This document shows positions 1-11,754 of a stretch of 64,000 nt of DNA, piece after piece. How positions within the stretch are numbered: the stretch's first letter is position 1; the number at the start of each line of letters is the position of its first letter. The position numbers and the translations under genes were made by a program. Source of the stretch: Branchiostoma floridae (taxonomy: Eukaryota; Chordata; Leptocardii; Amphioxiformes; Branchiostomatidae); the NCBI RefSeq assembly GCF_000003815.2, contig NC_049993.1, positions 7,173,151 to 7,237,150 on the forward strand, in the 5' to 3' direction. A model generated the notes under the pieces. It was given only the letters and a program-made list of their open reading frames with translations. It did no database searches and had not been told where the DNA came from.

Positions 1-982
1 TGTGTAGATATTACTAACATTTTTTTGTTTAGGACCTGACATATAAACTGTCCGGTTGGGAAGTGTCCATACCACAGGTACATGTATAGGAGCAGATAGA
101 CATTGCATCGGAGTATGTTTTCAGGATATTCTCTGCTTTTCTGGCATAAGAAGCTAGGAGGTTACTTCTTGTATTTTCTATCTAGTACACCTCCTGATAT
201 AACAATGTAATGCAAATAGCCTTCAAATTTATCTCGAAAGAAAGTGCGCTGGACAAGAAAAGTAATACATATTGCTGAATAAAATCATTCGTCAAAAAAG
301 TATGTACCACTTTCAACTTATGAATAAATGGTAAAAAATGTTACCAGTTGACACATTTCATAGCAGCTATGAAAATTATTGTTGGGGTCATCTTTATGTT
401 GAAATGAATGCGACCAGGTCAGGAGACTTTTTTCTTTGTCATGTCTGTATAAAGTTGCTTAGTATGACACTTGGTTTGCATACGTGCACGGTAAGGTCAC
501 CAAGAATCTGTCATTTTGCATGTAGCCAGTTAAACAATATGTCATATATCACAGATGTCAATGAAGGTTCGTCGTATCATATTTCAAGGACTTTTACAAT
601 TTTGCACAGTCATGGAAAGCGTTCGTACAAATTGAATCCCCCCACTTTGCCGTCAACAGTCTTTGTGACGTGAACTTTCTGAGATGCTGGGTTGAGCACT
701 ATATTAACAATTTCCAAATTACATACATTGCTTCAGTCTTTTAAATCATATAACATGGTTTCATCAACTAGACACACACACACAGTTGATTATTGCCACA
801 GGTATTTTTGCCATTGAATAGCGGCTAACAGTAGTAGCAGGATGCGGAACGATTCCACAACTGTCTGTACAATCATAGTAAGGCATCTATCGCGTCCTCT
901 GTTGCCAGGGAACTACTTCAAACACCAGCTCTATGTTCCTTCGGATATGGATTGGATAGTGAAATGTACATTGGCCAGTCTT
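1..982. other. 3' flank of the receptor gene, no gene seen
   Basis: This AT-rich stretch lies downstream of the probable last coding exon on the minus strand. I see no convincing exon or hairpin repeat. No AATAAA or ATTAAA signal was noticed on the minus strand, so the 3' UTR end cannot be placed. The short open frames here look like chance. Confidence 0.5.
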
Positions 983-1177
983 TTAACACCTGACGTCCCT
1001 GGCTGACATCCACCGCGTGGGGTAGTTCGGTCTGGCGGGGACGGGGTAGTCCTCCTGACAGGGGGAGTAACACCCCAGCTCCACCGAGTCTATGGCAGTC
1101 ACTCTATTGCTGTTGGTGAACTCGTGGCCGTCCATGTCTAGTGCTGGGATCATGTTGGGGACAGGCGAGGCGTCCAT
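983..1177 (-). CDS. Probable last coding exon of the iGluR (cytoplasmic C-terminus)
   Basis: A strong acceptor (pyrimidine tract ending TCTCTCTGCAG) is followed by 64 codons in phase 0 and a TAA stop. The sequence is GC-rich with coding-like codon use, unlike its surroundings. It begins MDASPVPNM and ends RWMSARDVRC; it is hydrophilic, with no membrane segment and no domain I recognise, as expected of a receptor tail. It lies on the same strand as the receptor and downstream of the gap-interrupted tail exon, so I assign it to the same gene; this is inference, because the exon before it is partly lost in the gap. A GTCAG/GTGTTA donor overlaps the stop, so an isoform that splices on to another exon is possible. 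Confidence 0.6.
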   Translation of the reverse strand: MDASPVPNMIPALDMDGHEFTNSNRVTAIDSVELGCYSPCQEDYPVPARPNYPTRWMSARDVRC

Positions 1178-3442
1178 CTGCAGAGAGAAGACTATGTCAG
1201 GTGGGTGCATGAGAGCCCACAGCCTCCAGTTATGTACTGTAGATTCGCTTATGTTCGCTGTGGTTTTATTATGTAGTAGTTGGGAAAAGTTTTTTTTTTT
1301 AATATCTTAAGTAGGCAGTTAAAACAATTCTATAGTATAGAATTAATACATTGGAAATACATATTCAAGATGTCAAGAATTTGTGGTGGAGAGGTAACTG
1401 CAAAAAAAGACTACTAAAATAAAACCACTGCAAACATTTGAAGATTCTCAGTATCGCCTATATACTAATAGCGTTATATCTCCAGTTTAAAGACTACAAA
1501 GGTGTCATTATATACATAGCCAGCTGACTGACATTCCAACCAGTAGAAAAGGAAAGAAGACTCTCTGGCTCCTAATGTATTGCAAACGTCATCACCTAGT
1601 TTATTTGCTATTCTTTGAAAAATTCATACAGACATACACATGTGCGTTTGCCCTTCTGGGTTGACATTTTAAGGTAGGCCTACTGGAAAGCAATGCTCTT
1701 GTTTTCTAATCAACATCGCTCTTGATAGCGATGTTGATGCTAAAACTAAAAATGGGAATATCACAGCACAGGCCACCTATATCTTTACATACTTGTTTGA
1801 TGATACCTCAAATTCTTCTTTGCCAGAGTCGTGTTTTACGGTAAGACATGTAAATAGAAACACATTAACTGTTCGACAAGCTAACTCTCAATAGTTATAT
1901 AGAATGCTTTAGGTAACCTTGTTACCAATGACCTGTTCCAGTAAGGATCTAGTTTAGTGAGGCTGATTTTGGGACCACGAAATTCTTGCCAAAATTGCCC
2001 TAGATACCAGGAGAGGTGGGGAAGGGAATACTTTGTTACATAGTCAGTAGGTAATAAGTCGTTAAATGGCTGAGCTCAGATGATGGCAGACAGATCGTCA
2101 TTTCTTCTTCTGTTCGACGATTATCTTTCTCTATCAAACCCGAACACCCATAAGTGGTCCATTGTTTCATTTTATGATACAGACGTAATTGGCTCAATGA
2201 ACGATTCGATATTTGCCTTTCCGCTTTCGTCTCTAGTGACATTCGATATTCGGTATTTATAACGTTATGAAGAAATCTCCGGGACACACAATTTAGGAGC
2301 CTTCACTCAAGATGGGACGTGCCTCTTCTGGCCTATCATATAGATATACAGAATGCACTCAAAGACATTCGAAGAATATTAACTGTGCTATTCATTTATT
2401 AAATCAGGTAGAAAAAAAAACACAACATATAATAGACTACCATACTTAGTACCCTGTACACACATTGAGGAGAGAGACAGTAGGTTACGTTGTTAAGAGA
2501 TGTACGTTCCCGGCCAGATATACCCTTATACGGTTACTCATATACATTAGTCAAATAGTAGCTGCTATAATAGCATTTACTCTCATTGGCAGTGATATCA
2601 AATTGTCAGTAGTCTTTCACTCGTTAGTATAATATACAGTATAGCGCATGCCAACATACTTGCGTCAAGTGTTCTTGAACATCTTGAAATAAATAGATAA
2701 AGAAATAAACCATGACCATGCTATTAGTCAGTTACCGGCGTTTTTAATAGGCTATGGGTATCGTGTTATCCTCATGCATTTGCTGGAGTACATATATTGG
2801 ACTACTTTTGTAAGTAAGGCCACACCGACTCAATTTTGTAGATGACATTGTCTGGACACATAATTGATGTGAACACGCGTAAAAAGAGTTCAAGTGATGA
2901 CAGAGGTTGTGAAAATAAAATCCTCTATCATTGTTATAGCAGTAAGGTTGTAGGCACAATAGTATGTCCTTGTTATATCATTCTGAGATCTGGTGACCAA
3001 ATGATTATGACAGGGCAGATGAATAGCCAAGTAAAAGGCCTACGTTGCCATAAGAAATCACCTAAGATCTCCAAGCAGATGTTAAGGTGTTGGACCGTAA
3101 TAATTTCAAAGTGATGACCAGACGTCTCTGACAGTCCCTTACCTCATATAAGCAGATGAACAGTTGAGGAAAAGGCCTAGGCTATTATTGGAAATCGGAT
3201 ATGATGCCCACATATGTCTTCAATCTACAAATTACACACAAAACATATGGATACACAAATGTAGGGGGCGCTTCGACAGGCGGACATGGTGCAACATGAC
3301 CTCCTCACGCGGATCCCACAAAACGCCCTTCCATGAAAGATATTGTGTTTATAGGTCATTCTAGATGTATGTAAATATGTCTAGACCTATTTGGAACTCT
3401 TTTCCTGGCTTCAAACCTACTGAATTGTACATTTCATCATTT

Positions 3443-3690
3443 TACAAGTAGGAACGACATACCCTATCAGAGCCCAATCTGCAGTACCGCTCCCGGTCGC
3501 GACTAGAAAAGTGACTAAGACGACCGCCAAATTGCCAAATTTCTGCATTTTCAGGAATGGGGAAATCGTGAAAGGCTCGCATAGGGTTTTTAATTCTTAA
3601 GGCTTCTTTGACTTTGTTTTCGACAATTTTGCCATCTAAAACTAAAATTGACAATATTTAAGACATTTCATAAACAAAACCACAGGATAC
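3443..3690 (+). repeat. Dispersed repeat, arm 1 of an inverted pair
   Basis: About 245 bases match, as a reverse complement, the stretch at 5695-5943. Shared landmarks are CATCAGAGCCCAATCTGCAG-type sequence near one end, GACCGCCAAATTGCCAAATT in the middle and ATTTAAGACATTTCA near the other end. The match is imperfect but runs over almost the whole length with small indels, so both are probably old copies of one mobile or duplicated element of unknown type. Confidence 0.7.
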
Positions 3691-5694
3691 TAAGGTCACA
3701 AATGACACGGTCCCATAACATTTACCAATAGAAGTGGCCGCGTGTACTCACTCTGTAAATTGCCTCGTTTTGAAGCGCTATCACATCCAAATTTCATTTC
3801 CATGTATCAAACAAAAAGATATTGAAGCAGTGCAACAATGTTTTTGTCTGTTTGTGCATCAATAGAGGCAATTTTCCGCTCAAATGCTGCAAGGTGTGCG
3901 GATTACTTGTGGGTGCAATATAAAATTGGACACCGGGGGAGCCGTTTGATGGGTATACGGGCTAAAGTAAGTAAGTTTGTTACACCGTTTTCTGAAACAA
4001 CGCAACCTACCCCTGATTAAGTAGCCATGATTACGGATCTCGTATATGTTATACAGTATATTATGTGTACTCCTTTATCTTTTTAAGAGGGGGGGGGGGG
4101 GGCATCGATTAATCAAGTCAGAGTGACCATCTCTGTTGCTGATATGGCATGGTGATGAAGTTATAGTGAATAATTTAGAAAGAACTCAGGAGAGCTTTTG
4201 TCAAAACAAGAGAATGCAGGTAACACATATTATAGAAGACGTGGACATATAATTTTCATATTTCAAACTGTGTTGACTGTAGGTATTTGTCACATGACTG
4301 TTTTAAAGCAAACTAACGAATAACGATAATGTTATCTTCAGTAACAGACACTGCTAACTGATTGTAATAAAGTGGGGACATTATCATAATTTATCGATAC
4401 GGATTTGGAGTTCTTTTTATACATTCTAGCTCTAATATAATGACGTAAGATACATTTTGTGCAATAAAAATCAATGTATTCTAACATGTATTGGTGTAAT
4501 TTTGTGAAATAAGTTAGTTGTTGACATTGGAAACGTATTTCTGATGTTAGGGTTGTGTAATAAACCACAAGTCAAATTTCCTGACTCTGACTATATCATG
4601 AAGTCAGGATACTTTTGTACTATTCTCTATCTTCCTTCAAAACAACAATTCTGATAGAAAATAGGAGTATCAGCGATAGGTTGACTCGTAACTTTCACTA
4701 GCGACCGGAATGTGGGAAAATAGTCTTGATAGTGCTGGACAAGCCGGAACTGATATCTGTAACCTTACCAATACGATAATCTCGAAAACGGTATGATATA
4801 TGAATTAGTAGGAAAACAGCAAATTAGAAATGTCATCATATTTTTTCAAGAAAGAAAGTTTTTAAGCTCCATTTCTCTCCTCTACTCTTCTAAGCACTTC
4901 TATGATTGATGATCTTCAACACAATCCAACTCAAAAATAAAGGCACAAACAAACAAACAATCCTTGATGAAAGTTCGTGTTATAACAATATGGTTGCAGA
5001 ACTTCCTGCCCAAGCCTTTGCAAATGGTCAACTTATTGCATGTCTTTTTTTGCTTGTGGTTATGACACCAAGATCGAGTTGCTTGATATAAAGTAATTGA
5101 ATCATATGTGAAAAGTATTGACTTTCTACTGACTAAAACTATAATTCTGTGTAGTTGCTTGAATCATGTTGCAATATGAAATGTTTACGCCCGGATGTCT
5201 AACCTGCATCAACGTTTCAAGAGCGAGTTGGATAAATTATGTTCAGGACCATCCCAGAACACAAATGATTGTAATAAAGGCTGGGATTTCAGATCGATCA
5301 GAAACAAGAAAAACATAAGATTTGAAAGAACATTCGTTTATTTGTAAAGTTATAGTTTACCGTCATAATAGACGTTTATGTAGGTAAGATTTATAACGTT
5401 GAACCAGAACAATTGTCGGTGGTAAGACTTAAGAGACATGTGAGGAAACTTCTACTTACAACGTCTAACGAAAACTGCACAGATAAGTAACCCCACCAAA
5501 GAAAATTGAATCTATTGATAGACAAAATGAATGAAATATAAATATAGTAGCATTTCAGAAAGTGACAATTTACAGGAGATGTGCAATCGATCACTTCTTT
5601 TGGTAAAATGCGATGGAAACATGTTATTCATAACTAACCTGAAATTCCGTTGTACAATGCTATTAAAACTTTCAATGGTAATCTGAAATTCCAT

Positions 5695-5943
5695 TGTTTT
5701 GCCGTGAAATGTCTTAAACATTGTCATTCTTCACTTCAAATGCTCACATTTTTGGAGACAGAGTCAAACAAACCACAAAAATTCAAACCCTTTGCGAGCC
5801 TTTCCCCGTTTCCCCATTCCCGAAAACACGGAAATTTGGCAATTTGGCGGTCGTCTTAGGTACTTTTTACGGCGCGGCCGGGAGTGGTACTGCAGATTGG
5901 GCTCTGATGGGGTATACCGTCTTGACTTGCAAATCTGATAGAA
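5695..5943 (-). repeat. Dispersed repeat, arm 2 of an inverted pair
   Basis: This is the reverse-complement partner of 3443-3690, separated from it by about 2 kb. The copies have diverged at scattered positions and the open frames differ between them, which argues against a conserved protein. Confidence 0.7.
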
Positions 5944-6537
5944 TATGCAAAACATTAGGTTTCAAGTCAGTAAAAGGTTTCTAAAAAGGTTCAGACGTCT
6001 TCACGTACATTTAGGATTACCTTTGACACTCTTAAAACACGAGTTGGCATCGAAAGGACCAGTTTTGGAGCGTCACCTATGTAACGCCTTGGCCGTCCGT
6101 CGAAGCGCCACCTACATTTTATATCTATGTACATATCACTTGTTGTACGTCATTAGCAGGATAAGGATACATTTGGACATCATCTACTTTACATTAACAA
6201 CTGTTTATCTGCTTATATGGGATAAGAAACCGTCAGAGAAGCCCGACAGTCACTCAAAAAACTTGACTATCTGTCAGACAAACATCTGCTTGGATATTAG
6301 CTAGGTTGTCTTTTAGCTTGTTTCAGAAAACGGTGTAGTAACAAACTACTGTATTTTGTTTCATGTGGAAACTTGTGTTGTCCATGCAGCTTCCTTCTCG
6401 ATACGTGCATGGATGTCACCCATAATATCCAGTCGGTGTGGCCTAAGTAGTAGAGGCATACTCATTACACTATGTCATTCCTTAGTATTTCAGACTGTGG
6501 ATATTGATATCAATACTATAGGTTCCAAAATGATAAA

Positions 6538-6637
6538 NNNNNNNNNNNNNNNNNNNNNNNNNNNNNNNNNNNNNNNNNNNNNNNNNNNNNNNNNNNNNNN
6601 NNNNNNNNNNNNNNNNNNNNNNNNNNNNNNNNNNNNN
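6538..6637. other. Assembly gap of 100 N
   Basis: Exactly 100 N, the usual placeholder for a gap of unknown length. It cuts an exon of the receptor's cytoplasmic tail, so tail residues are missing from this window. Confidence 0.98.
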
Positions 6638-6743
6638 GCAGTTTCCCTTCCTCGATTCCGCGCAGAAATTGCATCATGGCCTTCAACAGTTTCTCCTCCT
6701 TCGCCGGGGCTTCGTGGCGCACCACAGTGGTTACCTGCATCTG
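6638..6743 (-). CDS. iGluR cytoplasmic-tail exon, truncated by the gap
   Basis: The acceptor TCTACCTTACAG precedes CAGATGCAG in phase 0, matching the phase-0 donor of the M4 exon. The frame stays open for 35 codons up to the gap. The peptide starts QMQVTTVVRHEAPAKEEK and continues as a charged, helix-favouring stretch (KLLKAMMQFLRGIEEGK). This is consistent with the intracellular tail following M4; no known motif was seen. The exon's 3' end and donor are lost in the gap. Confidence 0.75.
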
Positions 6744-7639
6744 CTGTAAGGTAGAAATAAACGGTACATTGTACATGATATATCTCAGTATTGTAAATAG
6801 TAGAGTAACTGGCCATCTGAAACGATGCATGCGTTACATCATGGTGGCGTTACATATACCATAGTGATATCATTTACACGTATGATAAACCAGAACTAGA
6901 AGGAGTGGCTGTCCATCAGATAAACCACAATATAACGCATCGTTCCTAGGTGCTATGAGTCTTGCATTGTAACTATTAGCCAGTGCATTGGAACGATGTG
7001 ACATATGCTTACTTTCCTTGCATTGCAAATATAGGATTATACATAAGAAAGAGCATTAACATCAACTGATCTTTTTTAAGAGCAGATTAGTTTAAAATTG
7101 CTGTACATCGTTATACTTGTCGCTATGAGTTGTGTAATCTATAATTCTTAAGAGGTCAAGGATAAATCAAACAGAAGATGATCTGGAATTTGATTTTAGA
7201 CACTTAGTGTATTCTGGAAGGAGGTGAGAGCAGAAGGTGAGAACACGCAATCATGATCTAAGTGGGGTTAAATTAGATAGCGGACCTCTTACAACGGACT
7301 AATGCAGGTATTAACGTGTATAATCTAATAGGGAATAAGCTGCAGTGAGAAACGAGTGGCTGTGGGGACATCAAAAGCTCAACGGTACATGCTGGGAGTA
7401 AATCGCTTCAAATTACTGTCTGCTGAGATTAATGACAGGCATGTCATGAAGATGGTTTTATCTTCAGCCAGACACTACTAGATGGAAGACTTATGTTGAT
7501 GGCATTGCTGCCCCTACGGCCGATGAGGCTATGGGACCGGTGAGGTGAGGTGAGGTGAGGCACTATTACCAGAAAAAGGGAACGAGTCTTATTTGAAAGA
7601 GACATAATTTTTTTGTTTATTTTTGAGAGCGAGTATCCG

Positions 7640-8055
7640 TCCCATTCCGTGGGGGTAAACTAACGTTGTATCCGTTGTATAAAAACAAGTGATTTATGGA
7701 TTTCAAGTCGACAGACGGTGATCTGAAATTGCAGTTTGAATCTACCGTCCGCCGACTCGAAATCTTCAAACACCGTTTTTTAACCAGGGATATAACGTTG
7801 GTTCGCCTTTATCCGTAGGGTAACCTATATCCGTTGTTTCTAAAAACAGGGCATTTAAGGATTTTAAGTCAACTGACAGTGGTTTCAAACTGCAATATTT
7901 TCAAAATACTACAGTTTGAAAGAATAGTCCATCGACTTGATATCCCCAAATATCATGTTTTCAAAAGCAACGAATATAGGTTTCTCCATGGATAAAGGTG
8001 AACTAGCGTTAGCTATATGTTGCCCCACGGATAAAGGTGAGCTAGCATTATCATC
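7640..8055. repeat. Two diverged copies of a palindromic repeat unit
   Basis: Two units (about 7670-7810 and 7830-7990) share the order TATCCGTTGT, AAAAACA, TTTAAGTC-type arm, AAACTGCA/TGCAGTTTGAA core and a reverse-complement arm, so each folds as a long hairpin. The second is followed by two short copies of GGATAAAGGTGA(A/G)CTAGC. It lies in the intron between the M4 and tail exons. Confidence 0.65.
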
Positions 8056-8209
8056 TTAGGTGAGACACATTATTGAGAAGACACGCATTTCCTAGCCTAG
8101 ATGCCAGCCTTGTTTGTTAGTTTTAGCATGGTAGCGATGGCAAGACTGGCTTCCAAGCTACATGTTTCCGATAAGACACGTGTAACACACAGGATGAGGA
8201 CACGCAAAC

Positions 8210-8471
8210 CTGCGGTGCGCTGTTTTCCTCCGGTTTGGCCTCAAACCAGCACTGCCTCTTCAGCCATCTGTGCCAGACGATCTCTATGAGGGCGCAGATG
8301 CAGGCCAGGAGAACCCCCGCCAGGAGGATGAAGAAGACGCCCTTGAAGCTGTTCAGGTCCAGGCCCATGGCTTTGGACGTGTTCTGACTGCCGTCCAAGG
8401 AACACCCGTCTTTGGGCCACCACCTGTCTTTCAGCTGCCCTAAAGACCCGTCTTCGGCCAGTTTTAGGATG
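8210..8471 (-). CDS. iGluR exon: end of S2, M4 and start of cytoplasmic tail
   Basis: The acceptor AAACCGCAG starts the exon in phase 2 (one base completes Ser) and the donor CCGCAG/GTTTGC ends it in phase 0. The peptide reads ILKLAEDGSLGQLKDRWW, the conserved end of S2 (family pattern LKL.E.G.L..LK..WW), then the cysteine of KDGC, which pairs with the S2 cysteine of the preceding exon in related receptors. Next comes M4, beginning NSFKGVFFILLAGVLL and continuing through an aromatic, basic edge (HRWLKR). M4 packs on the outside of the tetramer pore. The remaining residues (CWFEAKPEENSAPQ) begin the intracellular tail. Family assignment is firm; subfamily is not. Confidence 0.93.
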
Positions 8472-8592
8472 CTGCGGTTTACGAATAAAGAGCGTTATTT
8501 CAAACATTTCAGGTTAGGAAAATATTTTTTGATATCATATATTCTATCAAAAACCAGATAAAGACACTCTCTCATTTTCTGAAAATAGTGTT

Positions 8593-8757
8593 ATTTCAGA
8601 TTCATTCATTCATTCTTTCATTAATTCTATCAATCCATCAATCACTCATTCATTCATTCATTCACTCTCACTCACTCATTCATGCATTCATACATTCACT
8701 CACCCATTTATTCACTCATCATTCATTCAATGAGTCATCAATTTATTCATTCATTCA
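8593..8757. repeat. Degenerate (ATTC)n microsatellite
   Basis: Long runs of TTCATTCATTCA interrupted by CACTCA and CATC variants, in the intron between the M4 and S2 exons. The degeneracy indicates an old tract. Confidence 0.85.
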
Positions 8758-9523
8758 GTTGACGTAACATTTTCTATGATAACTGTTACATATTTTACTT
8801 CATAGTTAAAATGTCCTGAAAATATTACATTTCTTTTGATTTTACAATTACAAAACTTAAGCTGTGCCAAATGACCTTACGGTGATTCTCAGAATCCCCA
8901 GTCTCACACGTGCACGCTCTCTCACACAACCATTAACACAACGCGATGTGTTCAGATCCTTACAAACTAGACGGTAAGGCACCGGTGGTGATATGCCAAT
9001 GGTCCGAAGACCATGGACTATCTCTTTGTGTTGAGAGAAACATGAATTGAACAGGAAGGGTAAAAGACGTGCCAGATGTATGGGTGCTGAACAAAGAAAT
9101 GACACGACGTAAACAGGGGGTTACAAATCATTACACTGCATATTAGTGCATGAACTAAAAATAGAGCACAGAGAAAAAATAGCCATGGATCAGAAACACG
9201 GGTGATGTTGCGACACTGTAAAAAGAATAAGACACATACTTCAGAACAGATACAGATACTTCAAAGATGGTTGACAGGCATTTGCTCAACTACAGCACAA
9301 ATTCAGGATAAACTGTGAACATGGAAAGGCTACATGGCATTTTATCTAGGGCACAGCATTCGATAAAAATAGAAAATTAAGTATCATACAATAAACACGA
9401 TCTAACTGGAAACTATAACCAAACATCTGATACAACAAATGACGGATAGAAAGATACGGTAATGTGACGATGAGCCATCATACATTGCTGTAGAAACAAA
9501 GCAGACAAGGCAATGCTACCGAC

Positions 9524-9779
9524 CTTATGGATAATGGGTCCGTGAGCTTGCTATTCCGTTGCGTGGCAATGCCATATCCACGCAACAAGAAAGGATTTCT
9601 AATGAGAATTAACTTGCAGTCTTTCTCTGTCCTTGTGATGTATTCAAGTATCACGTCATCGTCCATGAATACGTAGTTACTGGTTCTCGCTTTTTCGATT
9701 CCATCATGAAGGGACTCGACGAAGACGTTCTCCTCGTGGGCGTTCATCTTATTCCAAATACGCTCGTACACCGTACCGG
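9524..9779 (-). CDS. iGluR exon: second half of ligand-binding domain (S2)
   Basis: The acceptor TCTATCTACAG starts the exon in phase 1 (G plus CC gives Ala) and the donor ATAAG/GTCGGT ends it in phase 2. The peptide runs from AGTVYERIWNKM through a Val-rich strand to ARTSNYVFMDDDVILEYITR, then DCKLILI and GYGIATQRNSKL. By alignment to the family, the acidic residue that binds the ligand alpha-amino group (Glu705 in rat GluA2, Asp in GluN1 and GluD) is the middle Asp of the DDD run. Cys in KDCKL is the conserved S2 disulfide cysteine, and GYGIA is the conserved helix-strand turn. The exon follows the M3 exon through an intron of about 2 kb and joins it in frame. Confidence 0.94.
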
Positions 9780-10789
9780 CTGTAGATAGAGCAGCACAGC
9801 AGGCAGTTAGCATGGCTTCACATGACTGACAAAGACTCTAAAAGCATTCTAAGCGCTTCTTTAGAAGCATTCTAGGCGGAGAGTCTCAATAATAACAATT
9901 TGTAAACCAGTTGAAGGCATTTGTTTCTCGTGTCTATTTTGCTGATGCTGGAACAATGTAATGTCAAAAACGTTCAAGCTCGATATCGCAATAAAAGTTA
10001 TACATAATATGTGCCTGTGACTTTCTTTTTGAAACGTTCAAAAGTCAAATTCATGATTAAGACAGTGAATGTGTACTCAATAAAAGAGGGCCAGTACACT
10101 TGGCATTGATTCAAAGGTTAATCATGACACTGGCAGTTTTCTCATTGTTGTACGAAAATGTATGTACATGCACAATCTTTCACCAACACTGCAAATGGCA
10201 CTCAAAATGAAAGGACTCAGGTTGTCTTATTAGAATACAGCGATGCCATGCACTATCTAACGCATTGATATTGCTACCATTGATAAGTTCAGTGCATTAA
10301 TTAATCATGGCTTGTATCGAACTAGGATCTATCTACGTACTGCATTACTACGAAGGCTACTTTCATATCATATGGTATGATAATCACTTAAAACCTTGTT
10401 GCAACGGATTCAGCGTGTGCGAATGTTGAAGGAAATCTTGCCTTTGAGCTCTATAGGGAGTGGCATGCATGAGATGGAAAAAGGGAAGAATATGGTCATG
10501 ACAATAATTGCGAGGGGGTTAACGGAAATGTGGCAGAAAGTGCAGAACATCGCAGGATGTTAGAGGTCACATGCCAAATACCACATTCATATTTACTGCT
10601 TGGTGAACAGAAATATATAGATAAGACAAAGAATAACGGAGGGTATACATCGTGAGCGTCTTCGCTACGTCCAGTGGTTGGAATTAATCACAAACAAAAG
10701 ACGTTATGTTATAGGCCACTTCCTGCTAAAAAAGCACGAGGAGGTCATTCTTTTGGTTTCAGACAAGCAATCGTTATCACTGGATAATC

Positions 10790-11175
10790 TAATCTCCAAG
10801 TAGAGGTAGGGTCCGACCCAGTCCCCGTGATATACGCGTGCTTCTGTGGCATTTAGTACGTCTTGTTAGTAGTGGCCCGTTTAATCTCTTCACCTTATCA
10901 ATAAGAGAATGAGAAGAGAAAAGAAAGGGACCACTGGAGAGGAATTATCTCCAAGCAGATCCTACGGTAGCATAAGATTGTATCAAAAGCTGGCAGAAGA
11001 GTGAAGCCGGCCTAGGAGTGTGTTCGCTACTCCTAGGCCGGCTTTACTCCTCTGACAGCTTTTGATACTATCTTATGCCACCATAGCATCTGCTTGGAGA
11101 TTAGAAAAGGAGCACAAAAAGCCCTTAGAACACGCGTATAACACTAGGCCGGACTGCTCATCTGCTTGGAGATTA
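10790..11175. mobile_element. Outer hairpin MITE, interrupted by a second copy
   Basis: The ends are TAATCTCCAAG and CTTGGAGATTA in inverted orientation, and the homology continues inward (GTCCGACC.CAGT, then ATACGCGTG on the left against the reverse complement on the right). Flanking octamers GGATAATC and TGATGATT agree at 5 of 8 positions, compatible with a worn 8-base target duplication. A related complete element sits inside it. There is no coding capacity, so it would depend on a transposase elsewhere. Confidence 0.7.
10945..11103. mobile_element. Inner hairpin MITE with CTCCAAGCAGA ends
   Basis: A nearly perfect hairpin: the left arm CTCCAAGCAGATCCTACGG, then CATAAGATTGTATCAAAAGC and GAAGCCGGCCTAGGAGT are answered by their reverse complement on the right after a short loop. 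About 70 bases pair on each side. The same family occurs at 26585-26757 and as a relic at 41112-41169. Confidence 0.85.
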
Positions 11176-11754
11176 TGATGATTAATTTTCCCCATGATCA
11201 CCACTCCACTGTACCTTGTCAGAAATTCCTTTGTTAATCTGTAACATAGTAGATAAGGGGTTCACATGCATGAAAGGAAAACTTGTTAGACGTGGTCGTA
11301 TTTTGAATAAGCGTCCCTTTGAGTATTCTTTCAGTTATGCTACTTACGTACCAAACACAGAGACTAGGAATTGATCGATACCGTGCCAAAATCTTTCCCC
11401 AAACCAATGCATACCTTCAGTTAAAAAATCCTGACAAAGCCCTTTTTTAAAGTGAAGACAAAAACAACTACAGTTTTAAAGTCAATCGCAAGGGGGCACA
11501 GTTCAATACAGAGCCAATAATGATCATGAGAACCCAACATTTGAAAATTCCAGTCATCACGTTTTGCGACAACGATTGTCGAAACCAAAAAAGGATAAAC
11601 AAAGAAACGGCAATAAAAATTCCTTAACGAGGTTATCCTCTCAAAATATCATTATTTTTCATAACAAATAGATAGGGATTCATAGTCCTAGTAATTATGC
11701 GTAAATGTTACAATTCATGCAAGTTGTGCCGAAAATGTGAGCAAAGGAGATAAC

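Larger units (their letters stand above)
1178..6537 (-). other. Probable last intron, about 5.4 kb
   Basis: No coding exon is evident between the tail exon near the gap and the probable last exon. The stretch holds a 14-G run at 4089-4102 and two arms of a dispersed inverted repeat, listed separately. Open frames of 60-120 codons occur on both strands but carry no recognisable motif and no paired splice sites. Confidence 0.5.
9780..11754 (-). other. Intron between the M3 and S2 exons
   Basis: About 2 kb with no coding signal. It carries the nested hairpin MITEs at 10790-11175. Outside them I see nothing notable. Confidence 0.7.
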
